Assembly (NCBI GenBank): GCA_037178975.1
Contig: JASJZH010000004.1
Coordinates: forward strand, 9,176,001-9,240,000
Direction: 5' to 3'
DNA: 64,000 nucleotides
Source of the DNA: Oscheius tipulae
Lineage: Eukaryota; Nematoda; Chromadorea; Rhabditida; Rhabditidae
The first letter of the stretch is position 1; the number at the start of each line of letters is the position of its first letter. Of this stretch, positions 1 through 11,343 are shown piece by piece. The notes under the pieces were generated by a model. It made no database searches and was not told where the DNA came from. It saw only the letters and a list, made by a program, of their open reading frames with translations. Made by a program: the position numbers and the translations under genes.

Positions 1-270
1 AGCTTTTAAAAGTGTTTGGACAAGACTAGTAGTACACGAGGGGGCGTAACATAACTGGAAATGAGAATACGCTAGTTGTGCAACACAACTACCACTGACT
101 GGACAATACGGGTGCGACACGAAACACTTCCGATGAAGCTACCACGTATGTTTGACAGTTTTCATGATTATTTAGTGGAAACACTGGTAGAACTCGATGA
201 TTTCTAGCAATCAGCATATCACAATGCCTTGACTCATCAATTCCTTCTCCAATGTCCTATCTTACCACAG

Positions 271-553
271 GCTAGAAGCGAACTCCCACGCCCTGCGCCT
301 ACCTGTCAAAGTTACGGACAATGCAGTAGTAGTGACGGTAAGACAGGAGTGAGCTACATTTTGGACAGAACTGGACTCTCTTTCACCCAACTGGTCAGCT
401 TGAACCCGTCTCTTACACCGCTGCTTCCTTTTGACTCTCTTCCTGTGGGTTTGAGAAAAGTTTGGGGTGGTTATGTCGTAATTTCAGGACAACACCCTTG
501 TCTGTGTGTCGGGAGTCTGGCAAGGAAACAACGTTCCAATGCCTAAAGTCTAA
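271..553 (+). CDS. 3' end of a LysM-domain protein gene
   Basis: Two exons are visible, 271-444 and 488-553, joined by a 43-nt phase-0 intron (445-487, ends TTTCAG). The first exon carries a LysM-like block (Cys-rich lead, then ILDRTGLSFTQLVSLNPS and a D/LP turn); the second ends in DNTLVCVSGVWQG and a stop. The same arrangement, with the same intron position, ends the lectin gene at 34157-34412 (ILDKTGLSFPDFISMNP, then DNQLVCVSAIWQG), so the two genes are paralogues. LysM domains usually bind N-acetylglucosamine polymers such as chitin or peptidoglycan; that role here is inferred. The exon start at 271 follows an ACCACAG acceptor. Upstream exons are cut off or not recognised in 1-270, so any N-terminal lectin domains would lie outside the window. 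Confidence 0.6.
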
Positions 554-966
554 TCCTTGGGACAGGCGACTCTTCTACTTTTATCGATAAGACCCTATTG
601 AGAATGATAAATAGTTGGAGGCTGAGAGTCTGTCTTTGAATTAATGTCAAATCTTTTTATCTACAGGTGTTGAACTACGATGTACGCGGAACAGAAGAGA
701 CTGGAGCAATTGGGGTCTGGTCCGATCTCTATTTTTAGGCTCCACTTGGTTCGATTTGGGATTTCATTGCTTCTGCGGCTGTACCTCGTGCCAACATTCA
801 TTACCAATAGCAAGGTGAGAACAGATTCGAAACAGACACGGACAGCGCGATTAGAGCTGAAAAACTCTACAAATTGACAATGTTCAAGCTTGTTTAGCAA
901 AAAGAGTTCTGGAGATCTTATAACGTTTCATATTACAAAGAGCATTTATACAAAGAGATTATGCTT
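554..966. other. intergenic, nothing recognised
   Basis: Short open frames occur on both strands here but none shows a recognisable motif or splice structure. It separates the 3' end of the LysM gene from the 3' end of the first methyltransferase, so two convergent genes end on its borders. Confidence 0.5.
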
Positions 967-2269
967 TCAGTGTGTACCACTCGTTTCCCTGGGTATGTAT
1001 TTATCCACACAGGCCTTGTCAGCAAAGTTGACCAAATACAGTCGCATATGAACAGCGGTAATGGCGTAAAACATTCCGTATCTGATGCTCCTTTAGTTTT
1101 CAGGATGGTTTCAAAAACTACCTCTCGTCCTCCAGCGTCTTGTAGATGAAGTCACTAGCCAGCTTCTTCTTTTTGTCATTTGGATCATGAATCTCCATGT
1201 TAATCTGACAGATGGTGATGCCGTTTTGGTCGAAGGCTCCTCCTTCATTGATGAAGTCAAAAAGCTCGTATTCCGCTCCCTCGGCGTCCATCCAAACAGA
1301 GTCAAAGAAAGTTTTTCCTATGAGTTTGGTGAAGAAATAGACGGCATCGACGTTGATTACTAGTTTGTCTTTGTAAGCACCTTCTGGAACGCCGTTTGGT
1401 TAGAAAAAAAAGCTTGAACTAACGATCCAGGACAGAAGCCGTGGAAAATCCTGGTTTCGAACTGACAGCGAAGGGGAAGAACTTTCCGAACTTGGAGTAG
1501 AGGTCCTGGTTAATCTCGACCATTGGGTCTGCTCCGAAGAACTCTACACTCTTGTTACCGACTGTCTAAAAGGTAGTATAACTAAACATAGATAACTAAA
1601 ATATTCGAACCATACTGAGTGGCATAACAGGTTGAACAGTAACTGTCTCTCACACTATGTTCTCCAAACTGCAGTTGTTCGAACCCAATACGTAAAAGAC
1701 TCACTTGTAAGAACTGCTCCTCAGCTCTGGTGTCATGGCCAACTCCTATAGTTACGACAGTCTGCGTCTCTCCTTTCTGTAAACTTACTGTCAATAATCA
1801 GTCAATCGACCGATCTTTTACCAAAAAACCCAAATCCATAAAAACCCACGCACATTCAAAGGAAGAATGTGTCTTTTGTCCTCATCCGAATTTGAAAAGA
1901 CCTTGACATTCAGCTTACTAACAATAGGGTGCTCACACTCCTGCATGACAGCTGCTATTTTGTTCCAGGTCTGGAAATATATCATTTTCGGGTAGGTTTG
2001 TCTCTTACCTCCTTTTGATTGTCTCTAAAAGAAGAGGTCTTTTCCACCATACACTTCTTCCAATTTTTGTACATGACCCTATGGGGAAGTTCGTTGAATT
2101 CGAAGGGACTTCGCCAGTCTTTATTTACACTGCCATACACCTAAATTGGTGTTCAGGCCTTAAAAAAGTGAAGACATACCGATTCATGCGATTTCAATGA
2201 AGCTATGACGAGGATGGCTGCCACTGTTGTGATGGACAAGATGAGGATTCGAGACACATGAAGTTGCAT
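967..2269 (-). CDS. FkbM-type (Methyltransf_21) type II membrane protein, copy 1
   Basis: Seven exons (2269-2180, 2140-2009, 1970-1854, 1776-1705, 1565-1424, 1383-1122, 1081-967) give about 309 aa in a continuous frame. The N-terminus is a signal anchor (MQLHVSRILILSITTVAAIL) and the rest should face the lumen or outside. The exon-4 block TIGVGHDTRAEEQ resembles the SAM-binding loop, and VWMDAEGAEYELF is the hallmark acidic motif of FkbM-like methyltransferases (consensus ID-EGAE). The C-terminus has MRLYLVNFADKACVDKYIP. The family is expanded in nematodes with unknown substrates; catalysis is inferred from the motif only. It is about 0.67 kb downstream of a tandem paralogue (2936-4264) with the same direction and nearly the same exon pattern. 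One intron (1384-1423) is absent from the paralogue, and the paralogue's intron 3249-3289 is absent here. Confidence 0.8.
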
Positions 2270-2935
2270 GGCTGGAAGGACGCTAGAATGTTAGCTTCAA
2301 ATCTCGAGATTGAATCAGTTTTCCCGGGATATTGCCATAGGGAGAGAGCGATCAGCCTCTACTCGGAACTCATGATCGCGTTCAAAAGCTTTTAGGAAAA
2401 TGACCCGCGATCAGCGAGGGGCTATCGGTCGACCACATCTCTCGATAGAGAGAAAGGCAATAGGTAAGATGAGAGGAATTGTCTGCTTTGAGCTAGAGGA
2501 GTCATAAAATTGAATTTAATTCAAGCCTTCTACATCAAAGCCCCCAGGTCATCTATTTGCTGTTTGCTGTTGTTGAACGGAAAGGAACTCGGCGTACAAT
2601 AAGAAGTCTTTCCATAGCTGGACACAATGGATGCATTACTGACAAGAAACTAGCTGTATAAAAGATGCAAAACGATCTGCCGGAACAAAATAATCTTTTT
2701 TCACAGCACACATTTACTTTGTGAAAAGATTTCGAAAAAAAGAAGAGGTAGCAGTAAAAATCTTCTTGTTTTGATCAGTAAAAACCCGTGGTGGCTTAAC
2801 TCTTCTGCTATGCAAAGCTGTGCTAATGCAAAGCAAACTTTGTTTGATGATCGTTTGGGACTAGCCAGACCATAACAACGAGGAGAATTCATTTCTAGCA
2901 CTTTATACAGTATCTATTACCCGAAGTTCAAGAGA
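2270..2935. other. spacer between the two methyltransferase paralogues
   Basis: About 670 bp between the start of copy 1 and the stop of copy 2, so it should hold the promoter of copy 1 and the 3' UTR of copy 2. A small imperfect repeat of GCGATCAGC-type sequence lies near 2347-2420. No supported gene. Confidence 0.5.
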
Positions 2936-4264
2936 TCAAACCCATTTTGGAAGCTGTTTCAGGTCGATGTTTTTGGGAATGTACTTATCGACACATTCTT
3001 CATCGGCAAAATTGACAAAAAAGAGTCTTAGGTGGGTTGCTTGGACAGGCTGGAAGAAGGCATATCTGAAATTTTTGGGTAGTTTAAACTTCTTAGACAG
3101 AAAGACAGACAAAGAAACGGAGCGACAGAGAGACAGAACGACAGAGATAAAGAGAAACAGATAGACTGAACACAAACCTTTCATCATCTAAAGTTTGATA
3201 AATGAAGTCTCTGATAGCTTTCTTCTTCATTTCATCCGGTTTATGGATCTAAACTTTTTTAATGATTTATGTCAAGAAAACAGACTCACCTCTAAATTCA
3301 GTTGACATACCAGTATGTCATTTTGATCGAATTCTCCTCCTCGATTGATCATGTCAAAAAGCTGATACTCTGCTCCTTCGGCGTCCATCCAAATTGTGTC
3401 GAAGAATTTCTTCCCGATGAGTTTAGACAGAAAATAGACCGCATCTACGTGGACAACTAGACGATTCACGTAGTCGCTGCCTTCTAGAACGTTAGAGACG
3501 GAAAACCCGGGTTTGGCACTGATCGCCACTGGAAAGAAATATCCGAAATTTGAATAGAGTTCCTGGTTGACTGGAACCATTGGGTCAGCTCCGTAGAATT
3601 CCAGACTGCTATTTCCGAAATGCTAAAAACTTAGTGATACGATGGAAAATAGGAGGAGACTTTGAGTAACTGCTCCTCTGCTCGGGTATCGTGTCCGATT
3701 CCCAAGGTCACCACGACCTGTTTCCCTCCTTCCTAAAGAATATTCCTCATGAATGTGAATAGTTTCAGACCAACCTGCACAGGAAAAATATGTCTTTTTG
3801 TTTCATCACTGTTCGTATAGTCATGGACATTCAACATGTGGACGTAGGGCTGCTCACATTCTCGTGTTGCTTTTCCAATTTGACGCCAGGTCTGATTCAA
3901 GTTATTGGTAACTGTCTCTCTATCTCTCTATGTTTCTGTCTCTCTCTTTCACCTACCTCTGTATGATTCGCTCTGAACTCGGTAGTTCTGTTCACCATGC
4001 AGGTTTTCCAGCTGTAATACATTTCGCGATGAGGAAGATTAGCGTCACTTTGAAAATTGTCTGCCATCTTGTCCAAATACACGTTCACCTGAAATAAAAG
4101 CTCGTTACCTCAATGGGTCTATATCTTACCGTCTCCTGTGGCTTTAGCAGAACCAGAAGTATGCTTCCAAGTATCACAATCAGAATAAAGTTCAGCCAAT
4201 GCCCGGTTCGCATCTCCTTAAGAGATACCAATCTGGAGTAGGGGATTCTTGTTGCGATATCCAT
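2936..4264 (-). CDS. FkbM-type (Methyltransf_21) type II membrane protein, copy 2
   Basis: Seven exons (4264-4130, 4088-3957, 3891-3775, 3732-3661, 3622-3290, 3248-3178, 3065-2936) total 990 nt, 329 aa, with all phases matching. A basic N-terminal tail is followed by a single membrane segment (WLNFILIVILGSILLVLL), the type II layout typical of Golgi or secretory-pathway enzymes. TLGIGHDTRAEEQ and TIWMDAEGAEYQLF are the SAM-loop and acidic motifs of the FkbM family; FRYAFFQPVQATHLRLFFVN near the end is shared with copy 1. The intron at 3623-3660 has a weak donor (GTCTCC), and two introns (3066-3177, 3892-3956) are filled with GACA/GAGA-type simple repeats. Tandem duplication with copy 1 is clear; the substrate is unknown. 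Confidence 0.85.
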
Positions 4265-6240
4265 TTCAGAGGCTGGGAAAGGGACGATTCTACCAACACT
4301 ACCGAGGATTATCCCATGGGTTCATGGGCGCACGTGTAAAGGGAGTATAATGAGAAGAGAGAAAGATAGGTTGAGAGGAACTGACATGATAGAAGTGAAT
4401 TCAAACCTATTTCTTCTAAAGAGCATCAGTTCAACGGTCTTGTTCGAATCGAAAAGTTCAAAGAACAGACAATAAGAGGTAGAGAATAAACTAGCTATTG
4501 GCAGCCAAAATCAAGTTGTAGAGAGTGCGTTCCTGGCGCTTCGAGATAAGGGAGTCTAATACAGCTATCACCTGACTTTGCTCCCCCGTGTTATAACACG
4601 AATGGCGGGAATTGTTTTCACGTTTGAATCAGTTAAACAACAAAATAGGTAGACAAATAGAAAGGTAGACAAAGAAACTTCAGGGTATGAACCCAAAAGC
4701 TAGCTGATTGTCAGCCAGACAAATGAAGGCAGTGAATCAGACAGTTCAGTTTCCTATACGTACGCAAGACAGCCACAGAGTCAAAACTCTCGAGAATGAT
4801 GACCGACGCAAATCAGAAAAAAAGAGTTGGTAGCGGTTGTGTCTACCAATCTTCTGAGTGAATGAGTATGAAAGGAATGTTGTGTTAATGTTTATTGGTG
4901 ATGTGATAGAACGGAAGAATGTCAAATCTACGGACTTATTTGGATTTTCGAAAAAGTCGTATCTTTAAAGAAAGGTGATTTGTCTTTGCATTTGTGTTTA
5001 GAAGAACTTGTAACTCAACAAAAGAGAGCAATGAAGGAAATGGGCGTACAAGGGTAAAAGACAGCGTTTTGGCTATTTTCTCCATTTTTTTCGGAATCTT
5101 TCTGTCGAAGCAGACTATATAGTAGAATAGATTTTGCAACGAACCGATTAAACACACTTAAAACTGAGAATGTGTATAAGGCACAACAAAAACCAAGAAC
5201 AAACTAAAATCTATGATTTGTGACTCCCCGCACAAAATTCACATTCAAAAACACGTTCCCGGGGATACCCATACACTCTTAGCAACATGAGTCGCCACTC
5301 GAACGAATGTTTCAAGCGTAAGTTTCTACTTTCGCCAGAACGCCAGTTTCACCGCGTCAGTAGGAGGATAAGAAAAGATTTTTGTATTATGGTATTACCA
5401 CATCCTATTGCCATGATGACTGTGGGTTGGTGGCTAAAAGTCTCAAAAAAGTGCCTCACACTATTCAGAACATACCTCCTGCACTCAAAGTAGCAACTTT
5501 GGCGATTTTCAAAAATCCTCGTGCTTCCATGCCGTGTCCATTCCAGCTCTATCTACAGCTCAAAGTTCTTCCTTGCAGAACTTCTCCGCTTTCAAAAATA
5601 GCAAGTTTTTTCTGTGCGGGAAAATCAGGGGTGAGGTACATAATCCTGTTCGGATATCAAAAATCGAAAAGATGAAAGTCCAAGGGTTAGTAAAATTACA
5701 TCAGTATGCAAAGTTTCAGACCTCTAGCCTAAAAGGTGCGCTCTCAAATCGCGAACATAGGTGGACACCGGACATTTGCACTAGTGGAATACAAAGCCAA
5801 ATCACATGATATACAGACAACCTGAAGCATAGTCGGGGACTAGTCAGGCATAGGAACAGTACACGTGGAAGCAATGAAAGTCGTTCGATCAAGAGTAAGT
5901 GACTTCGAACTACGAACTCCTCAATTATTTTGGCCAGAGAGGAGCGACAGGTTCACAAAAGATCCTAAATGTATGGTCAGAAGCGTCTCCAAACATTGAA
6001 CCCCGGCAATTATCCATCCGACCGACCGCATGGAGTTAATCTGACCAAGACGTGGATGAGTAGGAATAATTGACCCTGGTTGTTAAAAGGAGAGTGGCCG
6101 ATCGGTCGTTTTTAGCAGAAGTGTGGTACATGTTTCTATCTCTCCATCTATGAGGAAAAGTGTAAAGGAAGAAAGTTTATAACTTATGCACATATCTACA
6201 TATAAAAGTTGAAAACAGAAACAAAACGACGAAAGAAACA
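4265..6240. other. 2-kb intergenic region without a recognised gene
   Basis: It holds the upstream region of methyltransferase copy 2 and the downstream region of the AP-2 gene. Open frames at 5287-5809 overlap in several frames on one strand and have no motif, signal peptide or convincing splice pattern, so I do not call them. No tRNA, hairpin array or transposon end was recognised. Confidence 0.5.
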
Positions 6241-8582
6241 TCAAAACATCATAGAGAAATCTGTTTGCAAGAAGGGATTTGACTCATTTTCATCATCGTA
6301 GTCTTCTTCGTCCAGATCTACACAACCGCTATCCCTGGTGTCCTCATCCTCGTCGAACATGGGTTTCTGCTTGATTCTCCTAAGAGTGTAGGTTTCAACC
6401 GAAGAGTCCGTTTTCTTCTGAGAACTCTCAGAACTGGCATAGTTCGCCGTTGACCAATTCTTGGTCGATGGCTTGACATCCAATGTCGAATTTTTTGGAG
6501 GAGAGACGAAATCGTTGGTGGAGTAGAGCCTCATTGCTGCTTTGGATTCACAGCTCGATTGGGAATGATCGGGTCCTGGCTGCCAGATAGAAGCGTTGTC
6601 AGGGGCTGTATATGTCCTAGTGAGCGGTTTCAATGCCAACGGTTCCGACATCAGAGGGCAGCCGACTTGTCTAGGCAGGGAAGTCTTCTTTGGAGTAGAG
6701 AGGCTCGTTTGAGACACAGTCCCCGTTCCGGTCTTGATCTGTAAGTTTCTAGTAGGAAAAAAACGTAGAGCTACTGACTTTTCCATCTAAGAATGTAGAT
6801 GTTCGTGTGAATTGGGGGTTGCTTTCAGTCCGCACAGTGTTTTGACTTGTACTTCCAGTGGGCATGGTTTTCGAGAGGACCCGTGACTGTGAAGAGACGG
6901 TGATAGGAGTTGAATACGACCTCATAAACGCCTTTGTCTCAGAAATCTTGGGTAAGGGATTGTTTGGAATTGGAGAAGAAGTAGGTGTCTGGTACGAGGT
7001 AGAAGCTCTTTGAGTCTGAAATGAAATATTGTTAACCAAGTTTGGGCATTAACCTAACCGTAATTCCAGAAAAGAATGGAGACACGTGCCATAGAGCGAG
7101 ATCCTGTTCCGAGGTTCTTGGAATGCGTCTGGGCTGGGAAATACTGCTATCCGCAGATGAAAAGGTACTCATGAACGGTCTAGCAATAGAACTGGATATT
7201 ATTGGAAGTCTTGGACCCGTTGCTCTGGAAACGGGAGTCCGATCGGGGAGACTCTGTGACGTTGTTCTGGACAGTACATTTGGAGAGGCGGCAGCGGAAA
7301 CTGGTGACTGTGAGAAGATGGGGGATTGGCTTTGCATCGGAGAGATCTGATGGTTCATAGACGGTACTTGGACTCCAGACGCTGAGCCAGAAACATTGGA
7401 TGAAATTGGTCTTGTTCCAGCATCTCGTCTGCACAAAGTCTTCATAGCAGATCCCATCATCTGTTTCATATAATCGGCAACTCCACTCATCGCCACGTGA
7501 CTGAAGCCGTGAGTCCTCTGAAAGTGTTTCAATTAATTAGGTAATATGGAATGTCCTACCAAACTCAGATGATTGACAGCATTGTCCACAGGTGTTCTGT
7601 AGGGAAGTTCGGCAGGGTAAGAGTCACCATGATGGACCTTGGTCAGGAAGGACAGGAACTTTCTGATAACCGTGATTTGAGACAGAGCTTTTGGGATTAG
7701 AAAATAGAAAGACGAAAACTCACTTCATAGCCACGATCGTCTTGAGAGTCTCCTCCGTGTTCTCTCCTTCTTTGAGCAGTTCTTCAGCATACGCTCTTCC
7801 AATGCAGTCAGCTCCACCGTGACCGAGACACAAATCCGTGAAATTTACTGCCAATTCTCTTGCTTCTCCCTCGCACAGCATCGTGAATCCATTCGCCCTG
7901 TTCGTCTTTCTCTTTCCCAGCTCCAGGATCAGACCATATTGGGCCAGATCGTTTCTCAGGATGTCAGTGTTCTCCTTCCTTTTACCGCTGGAAACTGTAT
8001 TGAGGACAGGGCAGGACAAGAAGCTTACAATCTCAGTAGTCCTCCAAGAAAGCTACTGTTGAGATTTTCGGGAGCAGAGACACGTCGAGAGATCTCTCCC
8101 ACAGTGATGTCGTACTTTTTCGTCTCGCCAAGACAGGTGAGTCGACCACAAATACTGCCGAACACCTGGTTCTGAACAGCTGGACCTATGATGTTCATGG
8201 GCTGACGTCTCAGAGCTGTGGGTTCAGAAGAGCCGTACTGAAAAGGGAATAGTTTTTAGATTCGCCATAGATGTTGTCAGGCATTCTATTGCATTAGCAT
8301 TTAGTCGTGAAAAAAAAATCCGTCCCTCACAAAAGACTGGCAGTCAACGAGTTTTAGGCTGAACTAAAACAAATTAGTACAACCAAGCCACCACAAGGCC
8401 CCATTTCTTCTCTATTATTTCAAAGAACCCACGTTTTCTCCGAAACAGTACTGCTCCTGGGGGCTCAAGATGCTTGGAGTGATCGGAAGAGCCATCTCGT
8501 TGAATCTATTCTTTGAAGTTGCTGCTGTGACAGGGAGATTGTTGGAGGCCAAATCGAATAATCGGGGCATATTTGTAGTTTC
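6241..8582 (-). CDS. AP-2 (TFAP2) family transcription factor
   Basis: Seven exons (8582-8433, 8237-8029, 7987-7724, 7662-7560, 7517-7059, 7015-6779, 6738-6241) splice in phase to about 635 aa from the ATG at 8570; an extra 5' exon is possible because 8583-8585 is also a CAG acceptor. Exons 2-5 carry the AP-2 DNA-binding and helix-span-helix region: VFGSICGRLTCLGETKKYDI, TVGEISRRVSAPENLNSSFL, then the basic dimerisation part (LRNDLAQYGLILELGKRKTN) and KFLSFLTKVH...THGFSHVAMSGVADYMKQ. It should act in the nucleus as a dimer on GC-rich sites and regulate development. The DNA-binding core lies near the N-terminus and is followed by a Ser/Thr/Pro-rich tail of over 300 residues ending in an acidic block (FDEDEDTRDSGCVDLDEEDY). 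This long C-terminal extension differs from the usual vertebrate order, where the activation region is N-terminal. Confidence 0.88.
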
Positions 8583-10111
8583 CTGAAATGAAGCATGAAG
8601 TGTTAGAACATAGGGTGACTTTAGAACACATGGAGTAAACAGTTGAGCGGATCATTAGGGCAACATTGAGACAGATCGCTGGAAAGGCACAATTCGAAAA
8701 TGAGAGAAGGCAAAGGAGACGGAAAGAATGGACACCAGTCTCGCTTTTCTGGTGGTCTTCCGCTTCGCTCAGGACACCATGATCGCTTTCTGGTGTCCAA
8801 AAAGCGGAGATTTCGGCAGACCGACTGTCAAATTGAGTCTCTCCGTGTCCTTATAGACAGAGGAAAAAGCTGAATACCGCTAGACTTGTTTGACGTCCAG
8901 ATGGTACGGGTTTCCCGTTTTTAAAAATCGTCATATTTCGGTCCAGGGTGCATCATAGTAAAATCGGACGGGAGGATGCCCGGTGATCCTCATCCAAAGG
9001 GCTATTGAATGCCATCTTAATAGATGGCCACGAGCTCAAAGGCTTCACTTGTGAAGGGGCGGCGGGGCAGGGTCCGAACAACTTTTTGTCAATCTGCTCG
9101 ATTCATACGTTTGAATTTCAGTTACAAATGTTTCGTCGATACCCTTTTTTGCCTACTTTTTTTGCGTCAATAATATACCTTTTTAAGATTTCTAGGATAT
9201 CCTGTCATCTCCAAAAAATATCGATGCAATTTTCAATGATGCTACCAGGGAAGGAGATTATCCACACGCTTCCGGGCCAAACGTCCTCTTAAGATGTGGG
9301 TACACATGCCCGCTACGAGGTGGCTCACCGATCCCCGTCGCCTACTGATCCTAAAACTGCTCTTCTTTTCTTTCAAAAATGTCAAAAAGCCCGGATTGCG
9401 GCGGTAAAAATGAAGTATTCTCTGTTCGTGTCATATCCAGATTGAGACATCTTAGGAGCGAAAATCGCTTCCGGTACTCTGAGAATAGGGAAGCATGGGA
9501 CGGGATCAGAAAGTTTCCCAGATTGTAGGTCTTCAACCTAGATGACAGTCACGATATCTAACAGTTGTCTCACTTGTGAATAGCCCTGGTTTATTACTGT
9601 ATACTTCTCGTCCCTCTCGTAGGACAAATTGTTGAGCACGGCTAGCCTCAAAGGACATTCTAGAAGATTCAGAAGAGTGCAGTTGTTTTCCTGGTAGTCC
9701 AAAAGAAACGGAGCGTCTATAAGCAGAGCTCTGAATAAGGAAAAAGCGACACTACTTGACATAATTAACCCGTTCATGACAACAAATGCTTCAAAAATCT
9801 GCGGTTACAATCACCAAGTATCCTATAGAAGCCAGGACCGGAGCAACATGAACAAATATGTGAGGAGATGCAAGGGAACTTATGGCGTTTCTTCTTTTGA
9901 CTGCCAGGCAGATGATCAAATAGTCAGGTCACAAACGGAGACGACTGGCCCAATCCTGCCCAGTTAGGAAATTCGAGAAAAATCGAGTGTGAGCAGGCTT
10001 TGTTAACCTTTCGCAACGTTGTACGGTGTTTCATAGTAACGTAAGAAAACTCTTTTTGGAAAAAGTATCCCGCTTTATTAAACCACTAGACCAAACATTC
10101 CGCTCTTTCAG
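8583..10111. other. intergenic region, unidentified open frames
   Basis: This should contain the AP-2 promoter. Two adjoining minus-strand open frames (9777-9538 and 9536-9351) are locally protein-like but carry no motif I know, and no splice join between them was convincing. A short inverted repeat (GGACACCA / TGGTGTCC, 8772-8779 and 8791-8798) is present. Nothing else is supported. Confidence 0.4.
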
Positions 10112-10575
10112 AATCCAGGCTATGGTAATGAAGCTGCATTTTTCCTTTTTTCTGCTCCTGTTCTAGATGGTCAATCAATCCTGAACTTCATTGGCCCTAA
10201 GCAGGGAATCTTCGATACAGTGTTTCATGTGTCAGTAACTGTCAGGAATATTCAACCCATACTGCAACAGCTCCGCCTACTTTCTGGAGCTGCCTCGGGA
10301 GAAAAGGTAGACAATTACTGTGTTCTTTTTTCACATAGCTATGATTCTAGCTCGAGAACATGTACGAAGAATCCAAGCCGCCGTTTGCCGTTGAGCTACC
10401 AGCCAAAATGGCCAAGACTGATGAGAGGTTTCTGGTCAAAAAGCTCGGGAAGCAGTTCGAACAGCGGTTGAAACAGCCAAATAAGGAAAAACAGAAGGAA
10501 TTCGAGAAGAAATTAAAGGTTCAAAGGGGAGATTTTCAAAAACAGATGTCTAGGATGAGTTTCAGGTTACCTTAA
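10112..10575 (+). CDS. exon pair of an unidentified gene
   Basis: An acceptor (CTCTTTCAG, ends 10111) opens a 65-codon exon 10112-10306, followed by a 44-nt intron and a second exon from 10351. They splice in phase 0. The first exon has a compact hydrophobic/polar pattern (FFLFSAPVLDGQSILNFIGP); the second is strongly basic and helical (KKLGKQFEQRLKQPNKEKQK), like a coiled-coil or nucleic-acid-binding tail. The frame stops at 10573-10575 by reading on past a possible donor at 10518. No start codon or signal peptide was found upstream, so this is either the 3' part of a gene with a distant first exon or a decaying fragment. Function unknown. Confidence 0.35.
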
Positions 10576-10905
10576 CTTTTGCTTACAATCTGTCATTTTA
10601 CCTTCAGGAGCGTTTGGTCAGTAGTGCGACGTCTAGGAGGCAGCTTATCTGATAGAGATTCGTCCTAGTTTATCAGCAAAAAGTCATCAGATTGTTTTGC
10701 TAGTCCTGTTAATGTCCCGCTGATTTCCCCCAGTTTGTTGACCGTGTGTAATCCGTGTTTTTGTTGTTCAGAAATGAAGCAATCCGGAACCGAATAAAGA
10801 GTGTTCGTCTTAAAAATTTCTCATAGAAAGAGTTACCTGCGAGAAAGAGAGTTTCCACCAGTTCGCATTGGATATATTTATTAATTTGTTTCCTCACAGT
10901 TGAAA

Positions 10906-11343
10906 TCAGTTAAAATCACCAATCTTGACGATATTCTCTCCGTTCAGACCACCCTTGTAGATACCATCCCCACGGAGGAAGAAGCCTGCATCCCCACAGT
11001 CGCATCCTTTGCAGATTGTGAAAGTTGCCCCTTTGCCATCATTACTCACTGGACCGGAGCAGATGGCGTCATTGTCGCAGTCAGGTGCTAAAACAGAAAT
11101 CCTTGTCAGAATTTTGAGATCCTACTGAAGTCGATAACAAAATCTTTTCCGTCTTTTAGATCGGTGATGGATTGAAGAGATTTGTCTCCGACAAAACATC
11201 CGATAGCAGTTCCAGTATTGGGACCCATAGTGTTGGCCACCTTAACTTTTTTTGTAGCAGACCTGTAAATCACTATTTACCTTGATTTTGACAGCCGAGA
11301 CGGACAGGCAGAGACAGGCTAGAGAGAAAAGAGTGAGTTTCAT
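10906..11343 (-). CDS. small secreted cysteine-containing protein
   Basis: Three exons (11343-11281, 11240-11126, 11087-10906) with introns of 40 and 38 nt give a 119-aa protein. A classic signal peptide (MKLTLFSLACLCLSVSA) starts it. The mature part has six or more cysteines concentrated in DCDNDAICSG and ICKGCDCGDAGFF, and ends GLNGENIVKIGDFN. I do not recognise the family. The pattern suggests a secreted disulphide-bonded protein of under 11 kDa. The second intron is phase 1 and needs the donor at 11125 (GTAGGA). The same region is open on the plus strand, which is a shadow. Confidence 0.6.

Noticed and set aside
1424-1566. Suspected frameshift in methyltransferase copy 1
   Set aside because: On recounting the bases (CTTCCCCTTC) the frame is continuous and a 40-nt intron explains the later stop.
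5287-5809. Overlapping plus-strand open frames
   Set aside because: Three frames are open at once over the same bases without motif, signal peptide or splice sites, which points to chance.
8772-8798. Short inverted repeat upstream of the AP-2 gene
   Set aside because: Arms of only 8 bp are expected by chance at this scale.
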